Notes: a model not told the origin generated them from the sequence alone. A DNA stretch of 64,000 nucleotides from Marinococcus sp. PL1-022 (GCF_033845285.1 NZ_JAWXCX010000001.1:1875495-1939494); one strand, 5' to 3'. Counted from the stretch's first letter, positions 26,441 to 36,397 are shown. Numbers and translations: made by a program.

Positions 26441-27316
26441 ATGAGCTATGTGATGTATAACGAATCCATCATTCCAAAAGAGGAAGCCGCTATTTCATTC
26501 GAAGACCGCGGGTATTATTTTGGCGACGGCATTTATGAAGTGATCCGGGTGTACAACGGGAAACTGTTCCTCCAGGAGGGTCATCTTGAGCGTTTTCAGG
26601 ACAGCGCTTCTAAACTCGACCTGGTGGTTCCCTATTCCCCCGATACCATGAAATCGCTTCTCCGCCAGCTGATCGATAAAAACGAGCTTACCACGGGCTA
26701 TATTTACTTTCAGCTGACCAGAGGGGTCCAGGCCCGGGATCATCTGTATGAACGCGGTACCGCCCCTGTGTTAACCGGCTTTACAAAGACGGCTGGGGTG
26801 CCGTTTGCTAAACAGACCGACGGTATTGATGTGTACGCCACTGATGACATCCGCTGGCTTCGCTGTGACATAAAAACCATTAATCTGCTCGGAAACGTGC
26901 TCGCTAAACGGGCTGCAGAAGACCACCACTGCGCCGAGGCGCTCCAGCACCGCGGGGACGTTATTACGGAGGGTTCTTCCACTAACGCCTTTATTGTTAA
27001 AAATGAAACAATTATTACCCACCCACAGAGCAACTATATTCTTGAAGGCATTACTAAGCGCTATGTGCTTCAGCTTGCAAAGCAGCTGAATATTCCCGTT
27101 GAACAACGTCCATTTACCATTAAGGAGGCCCAGGAGGCTGACGAAATGTTTATGACGAGCACTTCAATTGAAATCGTGCCTGTGCGATCCGTTCAGGGCT
27201 CCTTTGAAGCCGAGTACGGGGATTCTCCGGTGACGAGAGAACTTCTTGGAGAATTCCGCCGGGAGGTCGAACTATTCGAAGCAGGCGACACCCAGCCGCT
27301 TGTGACCTATAACTGA
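26441..27316 (+). CDS. dat: D-amino acid transaminase
   Basis: 291 residues from the ATG at 26441 preceded by GAAGGAGG. Fold-type IV PLP enzyme. DRGYYFGDGIYEVIRVYNG near residue 24, the PLP Lys in RWLRCDIKTINLLGNV (about 145) and TEGSSTNAFIV are typical of DAAT rather than branched-chain transaminase. Provides D-Glu or D-Ala for peptidoglycan. Monocistronic, divergent from mntR, with its own terminator. Compared with B. subtilis it is an addition between mntR and lipM. Confidence 0.9.
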   Translation: MSYVMYNESIIPKEEAAISFEDRGYYFGDGIYEVIRVYNGKLFLQEGHLERFQDSASKLDLVVPYSPDTMKSLLRQLIDKNELTTGYIYFQLTRGVQARDHLYERGTAPVLTGFTKTAGVPFAKQTDGIDVYATDDIRWLRCDIKTINLLGNVLAKRAAEDHHCAEALQHRGDVITEGSSTNAFIVKNETIITHPQSNYILEGITKRYVLQLAKQLNIPVEQRPFTIKEAQEADEMFMTSTSIEIVPVRSVQGSFEAEYGDSPVTRELLGEFRREVELFEAGDTQPLVTYN

Positions 27317-27340
27317 GTATTGCTATGTATAATCAGCAAA

Positions 27341-27370
27341 AGACCGCTGCGGAGCGGTCTTTTGTATTTT
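27341..27370 (+). terminator. Terminator of dat
   Basis: Stem AGACCGCT/AGCGGTCT with a GCGG-type loop, followed by TTTTGTATTTT. Confidence 0.88.
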
Positions 27371-27393
27371 AATTCCGTTATTTTATGCCCGTA

Positions 27394-28230
27394 TCAGCGC
27401 CTGAAATTCCATTCCTCTGCCTGATAGCGCTCAGCAGCCAGCTCCTGCACCTCTTGTTCCTGGGCAGTGGTCAGCTGATATTCTTCCAGGCCGGCATTCA
27501 GACCGTCGGCAAATCCTTCCTTAAATGCTGCGCGCAGATCGGCCAGTGTAAACGGGGTGTCTGTCAGCTCATTAATGGCTACAGCTTTGTTTTTAAATGA
27601 TTTCTGCATCCTCTCCCGCACTCGCTCGCTCGGGTATTTAAACAAATCGAACAATTTATCCTCATCAAGATCCAGAATAATCGAGCCATGCTGAAGAATG
27701 ACGCCGCGCTGTCTTGTCTGGGCGCTTCCTGCAATTTTCCGGTCCTCTACGACCAGCTCATACCAGGATGAGGCGTCAAAACAGTTAGCCGAACGGGGAT
27801 TTTTCAATGAATCCTCTTCCTCCTTCGTTTTCGGCACGGAAAAATAAGCATCCAGACCAAGCTTTAAAAACCCCTGCAGAATCCCTTCCGAAAGCACGCG
27901 GTAGGCTTCAGTCACCGTTTCCGGCATTTCCGGATGATCTTCTGACACAATAATGCTGTAGGTCAGCTCCTGATCATGCAGAACAGCCCGGCCTCCCGTC
28001 GGCCGGCGCACAAAGCCTACACCGTGCTTTTCCACCGCGTCCATATCAATGTCTTTTTTCGCCTTTTGGAAATAGCCGACCGACAGTGTCGGCGGATTCC
28101 ATCCGTAAAACCTTATCACCGGAGGAATCTGCCCTTCGCTGTGCCACTGCAGGAGCTTTTCATCAAGTGCCATGTTGTAGGCCGGTGACTGATTACCCGA
28201 ATCTATAAAAAGCCAAGTATCTTTTGCCAT
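27394..28230 (-). CDS. lipM: Octanoyltransferase LipM
   Basis: 278 residues. BPL/LplA-like cofactor transferase domain with [19 protein letters not shown] (lipoate-binding RRxxGGxxV...H motif) and the catalytic Cys in [15 protein letters not shown]. Transfers octanoyl from ACP to GcvH at the start of lipoate synthesis. Lies next to yqhL and gcvP as in B. subtilis, and supports the lipoate-dependent Bkd and Gcv systems of this window. ATG at 28230; divergent from the rhodanese gene. Confidence 0.92.
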   Translation of the reverse strand: MAKDTWLFIDSGNQSPAYNMALDEKLLQWHSEGQIPPVIRFYGWNPPTLSVGYFQKAKKDIDMDAVEKHGVGFVRRPTGGRAVLHDQELTYSIIVSEDHPEMPETVTEAYRVLSEGILQGFLKLGLDAYFSVPKTKEEEDSLKNPRSANCFDASSWYELVVEDRKIAGSAQTRQRGVILQHGSIILDLDEDKLFDLFKYPSERVRERMQKSFKNKAVAINELTDTPFTLADLRAAFKEGFADGLNAGLEEYQLTTAQEQEVQELAAERYQAEEWNFRR

Positions 28231-28394
28231 TAATGTTCATCTCTCTTTCTCGATTTTTCCATTTCCATTGTAGCAGAGATCACTGCTTTCCATATATAAA
28301 AATGACCGCCCGTTAATTAGAAATCTAGCAAAACAACAGGGTTATGCGTTATAATTAATTTGCAATCGACCTGGAAAGAGGTGAAATAATATAT

Positions 28395-28787
28395 ATGATA
28401 TTTGAATGGTTATGGGTAGTGCTTATTGCGGTATTAGTTTTTCTTATTGTGCGCCGGTTTGTCGGTCCGAAGGACTTAACTGCATTACCACAGGAAGATT
28501 TTATAAAAGGCTATCGTAAAGCCCAGCTTATCGATGTGCGGGAGCCGAAGGAATATGACGGCGGCCACATCCTCGGGGCCCGGAATATTCCTGTTTCCCA
28601 GATGAAGCAGCGGATGGTGGAAATCCGGGAAGACCAGCCTGTTTATTTATACTGTCAGTCAGGTATGCGTTCAAAGCAAGCGGCAAAATTGATCAAAAAG
28701 CATAAAGGGAACCGGGACATCTATCACCTGAAAGGCGGCTTCAAGCGCTGGACAGGAAAAATCAGCAAAAAGAAAAAAAGCGCATAG
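28395..28787 (+). CDS. yqhL: Membrane-anchored rhodanese-domain protein (YqhL)
   Basis: 130 residues. An N-terminal membrane helix (about 3-21, WLWVVLIAVLVFLIV) precedes a single rhodanese domain. The catalytic Cys lies in YLYCQSGMRSKQAAKL and the entry motif in LIDVREPKEYDGGHILGARNIP (partial). Likely sulfur or thiol carrier at the inner face of the membrane. ATG at 28395 follows GAAAGAGGTGA. Terminator downstream. The link to LipM, which neighbours it, could be sulfur supply for lipoate synthesis, but this is inference. Confidence 0.9.
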   Translation: MIFEWLWVVLIAVLVFLIVRRFVGPKDLTALPQEDFIKGYRKAQLIDVREPKEYDGGHILGARNIPVSQMKQRMVEIREDQPVYLYCQSGMRSKQAAKLIKKHKGNRDIYHLKGGFKRWTGKISKKKKSA

Positions 28788-28791
28788 TTAA

Positions 28792-28823
28792 AAGGAAGAG
28801 CGGGAGATGCTCTTCCTTTTTTA
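28792..28823 (+). terminator. Terminator of yqhL
   Basis: Stem AAGGAAGAGC/GCTCTTCCTT followed by a T-run. Confidence 0.85.
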
Positions 28824-28857
28824 TATTTTTGAAGACATGGGGCCACCCCGTCTTATT

Positions 28858-30339
28858 TTATTTCATAGACTTGAGCGACGTTTCGGTATTGTATGTCAGC
28901 ACTGGTTTACGTGCTGCGAGCGTTTCGTCCAGCCTGCCGACTACGGTAGTGTGAGGTGCTTCCTGCACCATTTCCGGGTCTTCCTCTGCTTCTTTGGCAA
29001 TCCCGATCATGGCGTCTGCGAATGCATCCAGCGTCTCTTTCGCTTCGGTTTCTGTCGGTTCGATCATCATGCACTCTTCCACATTGATCGGAAAATAAAT
29101 GGTCGGCGGATGGTAGCCATAATCAAGCAGACGTTTAGCCATATCGAGCGTACGTACACCGAGCTTCTTCTGGCGGCGGCCCGAAATCACAAATTCGTGC
29201 TTGCAGTGGCGGCCATACGGAAGGTCAAAATACGGCTCGAGCCGTCTCATTAAATAATTGGCATTTAATACAGCATACTCCGAAACTTTTTTGAGTCCCT
29301 CTGCGCCCATCGTACGGATGTACGTGTAGGCACGCACGTTAATACCGAAGTTGCCGTAATACGGCTTCACACGGCCGATGGAATGCGGACGGTCTTTGTC
29401 CCAGTAGTACTTACCGCTGTCTTTCATAAGCACCGGTCCGGGCAGATAAGGGATCAGCTCTTTTTTTACGCCAACCGGCCCGCTGCCGGGGCCCCCGCCT
29501 CCGTGAGGGCCGGTGAATGTTTTATGCAGATTCAGGTGAACAACATCAAATCCCATGTCCCCGGGTCTTGTGATACCCATGATGGCATTGGAGTTGGCTC
29601 CGTCATAATAGAGTCGGCCGCCGGCCTGATGAATCGTATCTGCCATTTCCATAATATCTTCCTCAAACAAACCGAGTGTGTTCGGATTCGTAAGCATGAG
29701 AGCAGCTGTTTTTTCACTCGTTACTTCTTTTAAATGCTCAAGGTCCACCAGTCCGCGTGCATCGGTCCGGACCGTTACGTGATCGAATCCTGCCACCGTT
29801 GCTGAAGCAGGGTTCGTTCCGTGCGCAGAATCGGGAACGATCACTTCTGTGCGTTCTGTTTCCCCGTTAGCCTCGTGAAGCGCCCGGATCAGCATCAGGC
29901 CGGTCCACTCTCCCTGGGCGCCGGCCGCCGGCTGCAGCGTCACTTCATCCATGCCGGTTATTTCGGCAAGTGCCTGCTGCAGGTCGTACATCATTTCGAG
30001 ATTTCCCTGCACCTGCGCCTCCGGCTGATACGGGTGCGCAGCGGCAAAACCGGCCATACGGGCCGTTTCTTCATTAATTTTCGGATTGTATTTCATCGTG
30101 CAGGACCCGAGGGGATAAAAGCCCGAATCTACTCCGTAATTTCGATTCGAAAGCGCCGTATAATGACGCATTAACTGCAGCTCGGACACCTCCGGCAGAG
30201 ACGGCTCTTCCTCCCGGATGCTCGCCTCCGGCAAAATATCACTTAGGCTTTGCTCAGGTATATTCGTTTCCGGGAGGGAATACGCTACCCTGCCTGGTTT
30301 GCTTTGTTCGAAAATTAACGGCTGGTTAGACTGTTTCAT
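28858..30339 (-). CDS. gcvPB: Glycine dehydrogenase (decarboxylating) subunit 2, P-protein
   Basis: 493 residues from the ATG at 30339 (GGAGGTGC upstream). Contains the PLP lysine in [23 protein letters not shown] (mid-protein, partial quote), [11 protein letters not shown] and [13 protein letters not shown]. It pairs with GcvPA to decarboxylate glycine and load aminomethyl on GcvH. It overlaps gcvPA by 14 nt, so translation is coupled. Last gene of gcvT-gcvPA-gcvPB. Confidence 0.94.
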   Translation of the reverse strand: MKQSNQPLIFEQSKPGRVAYSLPETNIPEQSLSDILPEASIREEEPSLPEVSELQLMRHYTALSNRNYGVDSGFYPLGSCTMKYNPKINEETARMAGFAAAHPYQPEAQVQGNLEMMYDLQQALAEITGMDEVTLQPAAGAQGEWTGLMLIRALHEANGETERTEVIVPDSAHGTNPASATVAGFDHVTVRTDARGLVDLEHLKEVTSEKTAALMLTNPNTLGLFEEDIMEMADTIHQAGGRLYYDGANSNAIMGITRPGDMGFDVVHLNLHKTFTGPHGGGGPGSGPVGVKKELIPYLPGPVLMKDSGKYYWDKDRPHSIGRVKPYYGNFGINVRAYTYIRTMGAEGLKKVSEYAVLNANYLMRRLEPYFDLPYGRHCKHEFVISGRRQKKLGVRTLDMAKRLLDYGYHPPTIYFPINVEECMMIEPTETEAKETLDAFADAMIGIAKEAEEDPEMVQEAPHTTVVGRLDETLAARKPVLTYNTETSLKSMK

Positions 30340-31687
30340 GTATAAGCACCTCCAAATGATTGGCAAGGGTTTCAAGCTGTTCCTTTGTCCGAAGCTCAGT
30401 CACACATATAAGCATTTGTCCGTTTTTATCTTTAGAGACCTCCCCTAAATCATAACCGCCAATGATTCCATGCTGGAATAGTTGTTCATTTACCTCCGCT
30501 GCCGGGCGGCCGAGATTGATGACAAATTCATTAAACGACGGTGACTCATGGACAATCTGTATCCCTTTTTGCTTGAGCAGCTGCTTTAAAAAGTGGGCGC
30601 CTTTAATATTTCGTTCGGCCGTTTCCCGCAGGCCTTTTTTTCCTAGTGCCGTCATCGCCACAGAAGCAGCCAGTGCGTTTAAAGCCTGGTTCGAGCAAAT
30701 GTTGGAGGTCGCTTTATCCCGGCGGATGTGCTGCTCTCTTGCCTGCAGCGTCAGTACGTAGCCGCGGCTTCCGGCTTCATCCTCCGTCTGTCCGACGAGA
30801 CGCCCGGGCACCTTCCGGATATGCTTTTTAGTCGTGGCAAAAAATCCGCAGTGCGGACCGCCAAACTGCATTGGAATACCAAGCGGCTGGGCGTCTCCTG
30901 CCACAATATCCGCCCCGAAACGTCCTGGCGGTGTCAGGGCACCGAGCGCCAGAGGATTTGCCGAAACAATCATCAGTGAGTTTTCTTTATCAGCTGCCTG
31001 CCTTACAGCAGCTAAATCTTCAATAGTACCGTAAAAGTTCGGGTACTGTACGATCACTCCTGCCGTATCAGCATCAATCATGTCTTCAAGCTTATCCAGG
31101 TCCGTGTGCCCTTCCTTTTCGGGAACAATTTTCACGGTAAGTCCAGGGCCTGCAGCGTATGTTTTCAATACATCAAGTGCTTCGGGGTGAACCGTTTCCG
31201 AGACGACGATGGTGCGTCGTTTTCCCCTGTTTTCACTTGCGGCCATCAGTGCTGCTTCCGCAAGCGCCGTTGGCCCGTCATACATAGACGAATTGGCGAT
31301 ATCCATCCCTGTAAGTTCGCTGATCATCGTTTGAAATTCAAAGATTGCCTGCAGCTCGCCCTGTGAAATTTCCGGCTGGTACGGAGTATACGCGGTGTAG
31401 AATTCCGAGCGCCGGAGCACGTGATCAACGACCGTTGGTATATAATGCTCGTACACTCCCGCCCCGAGGTAGGAGACGCAGTCCTGCACGTTAGTATTTC
31501 TGTCGCTCAGGCGTTTCATTTCCTTTAGAAGGTCCGTTTCTCCAAGAGCCTTCGGCAGATTCATCTTCCCGGAAAAACGAATATTTTCCGGCACGTCCTC
31601 AAACAATTCACCGATCGAATCCACACCGATTGTTTTAAGCATTTCTTCCTTATCCTCGCCGGTTACCGGCAGGTAGCGATAATCCAT
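30326..31687 (-). CDS. gcvPA: Glycine dehydrogenase (decarboxylating) subunit 1, P-protein
   Basis: 453 residues. N-terminal signature [25 protein letters not shown]-type loop [37 protein letters not shown] (partial) and the later [22 protein letters not shown]. It contributes to the PLP site with GcvPB. 17 nt separate it from gcvT. Controlled with the operon by the upstream glycine riboswitch. Confidence 0.95.
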   Translation of the reverse strand: MDYRYLPVTGEDKEEMLKTIGVDSIGELFEDVPENIRFSGKMNLPKALGETDLLKEMKRLSDRNTNVQDCVSYLGAGVYEHYIPTVVDHVLRRSEFYTAYTPYQPEISQGELQAIFEFQTMISELTGMDIANSSMYDGPTALAEAALMAASENRGKRRTIVVSETVHPEALDVLKTYAAGPGLTVKIVPEKEGHTDLDKLEDMIDADTAGVIVQYPNFYGTIEDLAAVRQAADKENSLMIVSANPLALGALTPPGRFGADIVAGDAQPLGIPMQFGGPHCGFFATTKKHIRKVPGRLVGQTEDEAGSRGYVLTLQAREQHIRRDKATSNICSNQALNALAASVAMTALGKKGLRETAERNIKGAHFLKQLLKQKGIQIVHESPSFNEFVINLGRPAAEVNEQLFQHGIIGGYDLGEVSKDKNGQMLICVTELRTKEQLETLANHLEVLIHETV

Positions 31688-31704
31688 TCTGATGCCTCCT
31701 CTGT

Positions 31705-32811
31705 TTATTTTTCCCGTTTATAAAAAGGCACAGCCGCCACTTTCGCCCGTTTAGCTTTGCCCCGTACATTCACTTCGACAGCCTGATCCAGATTTGTCCA
31801 TTCGATATTCAGAAGTGCAAGCCCTACGTTTGTTTTCAGCGTAGGCGACTGGGTGCCGGTAGTGACCCATCCGATTTCCACTCCCTCGTCGCTATGTACC
31901 TTGTAACCCGGGCGCGGGATTGCTTTATCAACCATTTCGATGCCGACGAGTTTTCGTTTTAAGCCCGCTTCTTTTTGTTTTTTTAAAGCTTCTTTACCAA
32001 TAAAATCATCTTCCTGCTTCAGCTTGACGCAAAAGCCAATGCCTGCTTCAAGCGGCGAAATATCTGCGCTCAGCTCCTGACCGTACAGCGGGAGTTTTGC
32101 TTCAAACCTCAAGGTGTCCCGCGCGCCAAGACCGCATGGAATGATCCCTTCAGGCTCTCCTGCTTTTATGATTGTCTCCCAGCAGCGGACCGCCTCCGCG
32201 GCCGGACAGTATAATTCAAAGCCGTCTTCACCGGTATAGCCGGTTCTTGACATGATGACATTTCCCGTTTCCCCTACCGAAGCTCCGGCAGCGAAACGAA
32301 AAGGCAGTACCTCTGCAAGAGAAGCATCGGTTACTTTCTGCAGCACCGCTTCTGCCATCGGGCCCTGCACAGCAAGTAATGCTGTATCCTCTGATATATC
32401 GGTAATAGTTACGCTTTTCGTCACATGGTCACGCAGCCACTCCAGATCCTTTTCAATATTGGCTGCGTTTAACACAAGCATGTATTTTTCTTTTTCAAGC
32501 TGATACACAAGCAGATCGTCAACCGTGCCCCCATCTTCATAGCACATGGCAGTATACAGTGCTTTTCCGGGCTCTGCATTTTTTATGTTGTTTGTGAGCA
32601 TATACTGCAGAAACTCAGCGGCCCCATCCCCTTCTACAATCGCCTCGCCCATATGGGAAACGTCGAAAAGACCGGCCTTTGTGCGCACTGCCTCATGTTC
32701 GTTTTTGATGCCGGAAAACTGAACAGCCATTTCCCATCCGCCAAAATCGACCGTTTTTGCTCCGTATTTCTCATACACAGGATACAAAGGAGTTCGTTTT
32801 AATTCCGCCAA
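31705..32811 (-). CDS. gcvT: Aminomethyltransferase (glycine cleavage T-protein)
   Basis: 368 residues if translation starts at the TTG at 32811, preceded 5-6 nt by GAGGTGA. A longer frame would run into the riboswitch terminator and is unlikely; an ATG at 32829 lacks a ribosome-binding site. Folate-binding GcvT domain with DFGGWEMAVQFSGI, FDVSHMGEA and GCV-type C-terminal barrel (PIKR-like RPGYKVHS, WVTTGTQSPTLKTNVGLA). Releases ammonia and forms methylene-tetrahydrofolate. Starting gene of the riboswitch-controlled operon; gcvH is elsewhere. Confidence 0.93.
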   Translation of the reverse strand: MAELKRTPLYPVYEKYGAKTVDFGGWEMAVQFSGIKNEHEAVRTKAGLFDVSHMGEAIVEGDGAAEFLQYMLTNNIKNAEPGKALYTAMCYEDGGTVDDLLVYQLEKEKYMLVLNAANIEKDLEWLRDHVTKSVTITDISEDTALLAVQGPMAEAVLQKVTDASLAEVLPFRFAAGASVGETGNVIMSRTGYTGEDGFELYCPAAEAVRCWETIIKAGEPEGIIPCGLGARDTLRFEAKLPLYGQELSADISPLEAGIGFCVKLKQEDDFIGKEALKKQKEAGLKRKLVGIEMVDKAIPRPGYKVHSDEGVEIGWVTTGTQSPTLKTNVGLALLNIEWTNLDQAVEVNVRGKAKRAKVAAVPFYKREK

Positions 32812-32862
32812 GAAAATCACCTCATTCATTATTTTCTGAAAAATCAAAACAGTAAAAAGCAT

Positions 32863-32900
32863 AAAAAAGACAGAACTCCATAAACTATGGAAGCTCTGTC
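32863..32900 (-). terminator. Expression-platform terminator of the glycine riboswitch
   Basis: On the minus strand GACAGAGCTTCCATA pairs with TATGGAGTTCTGTC, followed by six T. It lies between the second aptamer and the gcvT ribosome-binding site and overlaps the 3' end of aptamer 2, as expected for an ON switch. Confidence 0.85.
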
Positions 32901-33073
32901 CTATAACCAGAAAGTTTCTCCTTTCCGTCGTACGGAAAGAGTGTCTTCGTGGGTGGCTTCTAAAAGAAGCGCTCTCCAGAGGAGCGTCCAGTAAGAGTCT
33001 GTTTGCCTGAGAGATTCACCTGTTACGGTTTGCTCCTTCGGCGCTGCCTGGCAGTCTCTCCCCTTACCATCAT
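32897..33073 (-). promoter_or_regulatory. Tandem glycine riboswitch upstream of gcvT
   Basis: Aptamer 1 on the minus strand shows GGGGAGAGAC, GCGCCGAAGGAGCAAACC and GTGAATCTCTCAGGCAAA, a near-consensus gcvT motif. The linker CAGACTCTTACTGGACGC joins aptamer 2, CTCTGGAGAGCGC...CCACCCACGAAGACAC...GGAGAAACTTTCTGG...GGACAGAG, which follows the B. subtilis second aptamer but is more divergent. Glycine binding should stop terminator formation and turn on gcvT-PA-PB. Confidence 0.93.
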
Positions 33074-33266
33074 CCGCGCATTATATGTACTTCTTTATTT
33101 GCTCATATTCTATCACTAATTCAGATAAAAACCAATGCTGAAAAAAATTAAACCGAACATTCCTGATAAATTTGTTTTTATTATTCGTCCCACACTTTGG
33201 ATCGGCCATTTCTTCCCGATGAAATATTGTTTATACTAAAATCAGCATAAAAATTGGAGGGAAACT

Positions 33267-33908
33267 ATGAACTGGAAACAGCTTCCGCTAGGACCACTGC
33301 AGACTAACTGCTATGTTCTTTATGATAATGATAAAAATGTCGTGATTATTGATCCGGCCGGAGATGCCGATAAACTCCTCGCCTATCTTCAGGAAAACGA
33401 CCTGCACCCTGTCGTCATTCTGTTAACCCATGCCCACTTTGACCATATCGGAGCGCTTGATGCCGTGCGGGACGCCTACAATATTCCTGTTTATCTTCAT
33501 GAACAGGAAAGCGACTGGCTCGGAGATCCACAGAAAAACGGCTCCGGACGTATGATGCCGGAGGCTGCATTCACTACAAAACCCGCTGATCACCTGCTTC
33601 AGGCTGAAGGAACGCTTCAATTCGGCAGCTTTGAATTCCAATGGCTTCATACGCCGGGTCATTCGCCGGGCAGTGTGTCTTACTGGCACAAAGAAACAAA
33701 CACGGTGTTCTCCGGCGACGTATTATTTTCAGGCGGCGTCGGCCGGACCGATCTCTACGGAGGCGATATGGATACACTGTTAGCCTCTATTCACGAGCAG
33801 CTGCTTGAGCTCCCGGATAATACGGTAGTAGCCTGCGGCCATGGGCCCTTTACCGATATCGAAACCGAAATGGACTCCAATCCGTTCATTAATGGGTTTG
33901 GTGCATAA
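33267..33908 (+). CDS. yqgX: Metallo-beta-lactamase fold hydrolase (YqgX, glyoxalase II-like)
   Basis: 213 residues. The dinuclear metal motif is LLTHAHFDHIGALD (about 52-65), with further ligands in HTPGHSPGSVSYW, FSGDVLFSGGVGRTD and CGHGPFTDI. Family members are hydroxyacylglutathione-hydrolase-like; in bacillithiol-using bacteria the substrate is unclear. ATG at 33267 after TTGGAGGG. Monocistronic and divergent from gcvT, terminated by a symmetrical hairpin shared with the next gene. Confidence 0.9.
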   Translation: MNWKQLPLGPLQTNCYVLYDNDKNVVIIDPAGDADKLLAYLQENDLHPVVILLTHAHFDHIGALDAVRDAYNIPVYLHEQESDWLGDPQKNGSGRMMPEAAFTTKPADHLLQAEGTLQFGSFEFQWLHTPGHSPGSVSYWHKETNTVFSGDVLFSGGVGRTDLYGGDMDTLLASIHEQLLELPDNTVVACGHGPFTDIETEMDSNPFINGFGA

Positions 33909-33910
33909 TC

Positions 33911-33953
33911 AGTAAGGAACCTCTGATTTTAAACAGAGGTTCCTTACTATTTC
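33911..33953. terminator. Symmetrical terminator between yqgX and the CapA-like gene
   Basis: Stem AGTAAGGAACCTCTG/CAGAGGTTCCTTACT (15 bp) with loop ATTTTAAA. A weak T-rich tail (ATTTC) exists on the plus strand. Confidence 0.7.
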
Positions 33954-34023
33954 AATACAGTAATTGAAATTATGTAAGCTCTCCACCTGTCTCCAGGCGG
34001 ATATTACCTTACTTCTGTATACA

Positions 34024-35157
34024 TTATTCCTGATCCTCGATCCACTGATATACGTGCTCATGCAGTTCTTCTTCTGTTTCGCCGCCATTCGCCGGATGAT
34101 CTGCTTCGGCCATCGGCTTTACGGTGTACTGGTCTTCAGGTCCCGGCACGACCTGGGTAAAATCAACATTAGGCTCCGTGATTTTCACCTCTTCACCGTT
34201 TTTTTCCACCTCGAATGTGGCAATGCCGCCTGTATCGGTATAATCGTGGTCCTGACCGGAATAAAAATTACCTAGAGAATAATAAACAAGCGTTTCATTG
34301 CCTTCTTCACCCTCCACCCATTCCATTGGCTGAAGCACGTGAGGGTGATGACCGATAACTACGTCCACTTCCTGGTCTGCAAGAAATTGGGCCAGCTCTT
34401 TCTGCTCTTCATTCGGAAGCCGCTCATATTCATTTCCCCAGTGCATATTGACGACTACAATGTCGGACTTATCTCTTATTGCTTCAATGTCTTCCTGTAT
34501 TTGCTGCTTATCAATTTCCTGAACGACATATTCGTCTCCCTCCGGCACCTCGATGCCGTTCAGCCCGTATGTATAGGAAAGCACACCCATATCTATATTC
34601 TTTACGTCTATGATACGCTGCCTCGCTGCATCTTCTTCATCCTTATATACTCCTACATAATCCATTCCTGTCTGCTCATAATGATTAATCGCATTGTTTA
34701 CAGCTTCCATGCCACGGTCAAGCGTATGGTTATTGGCTCCGGAGAGCATGTCCACTCCGGCATCCTGAAGGTCATCCACGATCGCGTATGGACTGTTAAA
34801 GGAAGGATAAGCTGATAAGCCAAGCTCTTCGCCCCCGGGGATTGATTCCTGATTCACAATTGTGTAATCCGGTTCTTCAAGCATCGGAGTAACAGCCTCA
34901 AGTGCCGGGGTGAAGTCATACTCTCCGTCCTCTTCCATTCTTTTATAGACACGTCCGTGCAGCAAAACATCTCCTGCCGCGCCAATCGTAACATTTTCGT
35001 CCTTCTGCTCCTGTTTTCCGGACTCTTCTTCTGTCTGTGACTCTGACTTTTCATTCTGCGCCTCTGAATTACCATTTTCTTCGGTAGTTTCCTGAGCACT
35101 GCTGCAGCCACTCAAAAGGAAAGCTCCGCACGCTAATCCATAATAAAGTTTTCGCAT
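34024..35157 (-). CDS. capA: CapA/PgsA-like lipoprotein (poly-gamma-glutamate synthesis family)
   Basis: 377 residues. Lipobox LLLSGCSSA (Cys about residue 19) is followed by a Glu/Gln/Ser-rich spacer (20-50) and a PGA_cap metallophosphoesterase-like domain. Motifs include VTIGAAGDVLLHGRV, NQESIPGGEE, GANNHTLDRGMEAVNNAI, VVVNMHWGNEYE and VIGHHPHVLQPMEW. Family members assist poly-gamma-glutamate export or are standalone phosphoesterases. capB/capC are not adjacent, so the link to capsule is uncertain. ATG at 35157 follows AAGAGGATG. Confidence 0.85.
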   Translation of the reverse strand: MRKLYYGLACGAFLLSGCSSAQETTEENGNSEAQNEKSESQTEEESGKQEQKDENVTIGAAGDVLLHGRVYKRMEEDGEYDFTPALEAVTPMLEEPDYTIVNQESIPGGEELGLSAYPSFNSPYAIVDDLQDAGVDMLSGANNHTLDRGMEAVNNAINHYEQTGMDYVGVYKDEEDAARQRIIDVKNIDMGVLSYTYGLNGIEVPEGDEYVVQEIDKQQIQEDIEAIRDKSDIVVVNMHWGNEYERLPNEEQKELAQFLADQEVDVVIGHHPHVLQPMEWVEGEEGNETLVYYSLGNFYSGQDHDYTDTGGIATFEVEKNGEEVKITEPNVDFTQVVPGPEDQYTVKPMAEADHPANGGETEEELHEHVYQWIEDQE

Positions 35158-35252
35158 GACATCCTCTTTTCTACAAATAGAATTCCTAGTCTAAATATAC
35201 TATAAGTTTACTAATATATTCATTGGAAATGAAGAGGTTTTCATGCATTTTT

Positions 35253-35768
35253 TTATGCCTGCCGGAGCGTACCATTTTTCCTCCCACGCACAGCAAGCGT
35301 CCCCAGAACAGCCGCAAGCGGCACAATCACCCACCATTCCTGGTCAATCAGATGGTAGGAAAAATTCTTCGAGGTTACCGGGAATAAAAACTGAGTACCG
35401 TTTCCCAGAAAGTCAATCAGCATAGAACCAAGGGCCAGCGTGAAAAAAGCAGCTATCCAGGCTTTTAGGAATTCTCCCCCGAGCATGCGGCGGACAACCG
35501 GGGCAAATGCTGCTGCAATAAACGGCAGCGTCAGCAGCGTATGAAAAATATAGTTGCCAAACAGCTTCGGAATATCCGGCACAAGCACCATCACACCAAA
35601 CGCCATCACCCTTAAGCGCCGCGTAATAGTTAAATCCGTCGTTCCGTAAAATATATACATCACCACTGCACCGGTCAGCAGATGCAGCAGTGTACTCGGT
35701 ACGTGCTCAATCAAAATTTCAATCACAGGCCGTTCCTTCTTTCTGCGGGAGATGGTTGTTTTATTCAC
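35253..35768 (-). CDS. Membrane protein of unknown function (YdjM-like?)
   Basis: 171 residues with about four hydrophobic segments (residues 27-43, 52-65, 73-90, 100-122) and a final one near 147-162. The stretch LVPDIPKLFGNYIFHTLLTLP vaguely resembles the HTLL/His motif of YdjM-type membrane metal-dependent hydrolases, but only one His is obvious. The frame starts at GTG 35768, which has a poor ribosome-binding site of its own and overlaps a 7-codon mini-ORF with a good one. Function unknown. Confidence 0.6.
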   Translation of the reverse strand: MNKTTISRRKKERPVIEILIEHVPSTLLHLLTGAVVMYIFYGTTDLTITRRLRVMAFGVMVLVPDIPKLFGNYIFHTLLTLPFIAAAFAPVVRRMLGGEFLKAWIAAFFTLALGSMLIDFLGNGTQFLFPVTSKNFSYHLIDQEWWVIVPLAAVLGTLAVRGRKNGTLRQA

Positions 35769-35784
35769 GATTTTCTTTTTTCAT
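35761..35784 (-). other. Seven-codon mini-ORF overlapping the start of the membrane-protein gene
   Basis: On the minus strand GGAGGGAG precedes ATG (35784) and an ORF MKKENRE that ends at 35761. The GTG start of the next gene lies inside it in another frame. This could be a leader for translational coupling, or a frameshift at the 5' end of one gene. Confidence 0.4.
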
Positions 35785-35877
35785 AAACTCCCTCCATAAT
35801 GCTTTACGGGATTGAATGATAGAGCTGCCGGGGTATGGGAAGAAAACAGCTAAACTATTGTCAGGAGGAATATTACA

Positions 35878-36210
35878 ATGACCCCCGTGGAAAAACCATC
35901 TGCGCTCAACCGGGCGCGAAAGAAAAAAGCCGCTGCCATAAAGGCAGAAGGCGAGTTTGCCAGGCAGCTTAAAAGTATTCTTGTTTTTCAGGAAATCGAT
36001 AAGCAGAGTGCTGATAAAATGGACAACAGCTTTCGTCCGAAAAAAACGATTTACGCTCTCACTGGGGAAAGGTTGAAGATGAAGGATATTGCATTTGTAA
36101 TCAAACTGAAAGGGTTCACCGGACTTTACCGTTTATTTTCCGCTTACCATGCTGATTGTCATACAAATGAACGAGGCGAACCGGTCGTGGTCTTTCAGCG
36201 ACGCTCTTAA
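35878..36210 (+). CDS. Basic protein of unknown function
   Basis: 110 residues, Lys/Arg-rich N-terminus (ALNRARKKKAAAIKAEGEF), then a helical middle (FARQLKSILVFQEIDKQSADKM) and a C-terminal part with IYALTGERLKMKDIAFVIK. No signal peptide or membrane segment. The ATG at 35878 is preceded by a strong AGGAGGAA. No domain recognised; the RNA/DNA-binding look of the N-terminus is only an impression. Monocistronic. Confidence 0.6.
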   Translation: MTPVEKPSALNRARKKKAAAIKAEGEFARQLKSILVFQEIDKQSADKMDNSFRPKKTIYALTGERLKMKDIAFVIKLKGFTGLYRLFSAYHADCHTNERGEPVVVFQRRS

Positions 36211-36397
36211 CAGAGACCGTATACGGACTGCTTTTCATTTTCCTGGAAGCATATCCTGCTTCTGAGGGTTTCTGTAGACAAACCGTCGCCTGCTTCCATA
36301 TACTATTAGTAGGCAAATTATATACAGGAGAAGCTGAAAGCCCGGCTTTTCCCTGTCCTGGTTCTGAATCCATACATATTACAGAGGAGTGGATGGT

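Noticed and set aside
36211-36397. SAM (S-box) riboswitch before the MetE-like gene
   Set aside because: The CTTATCNAGAG and GGAGGGA core segments are absent; only a weak hairpin is present.
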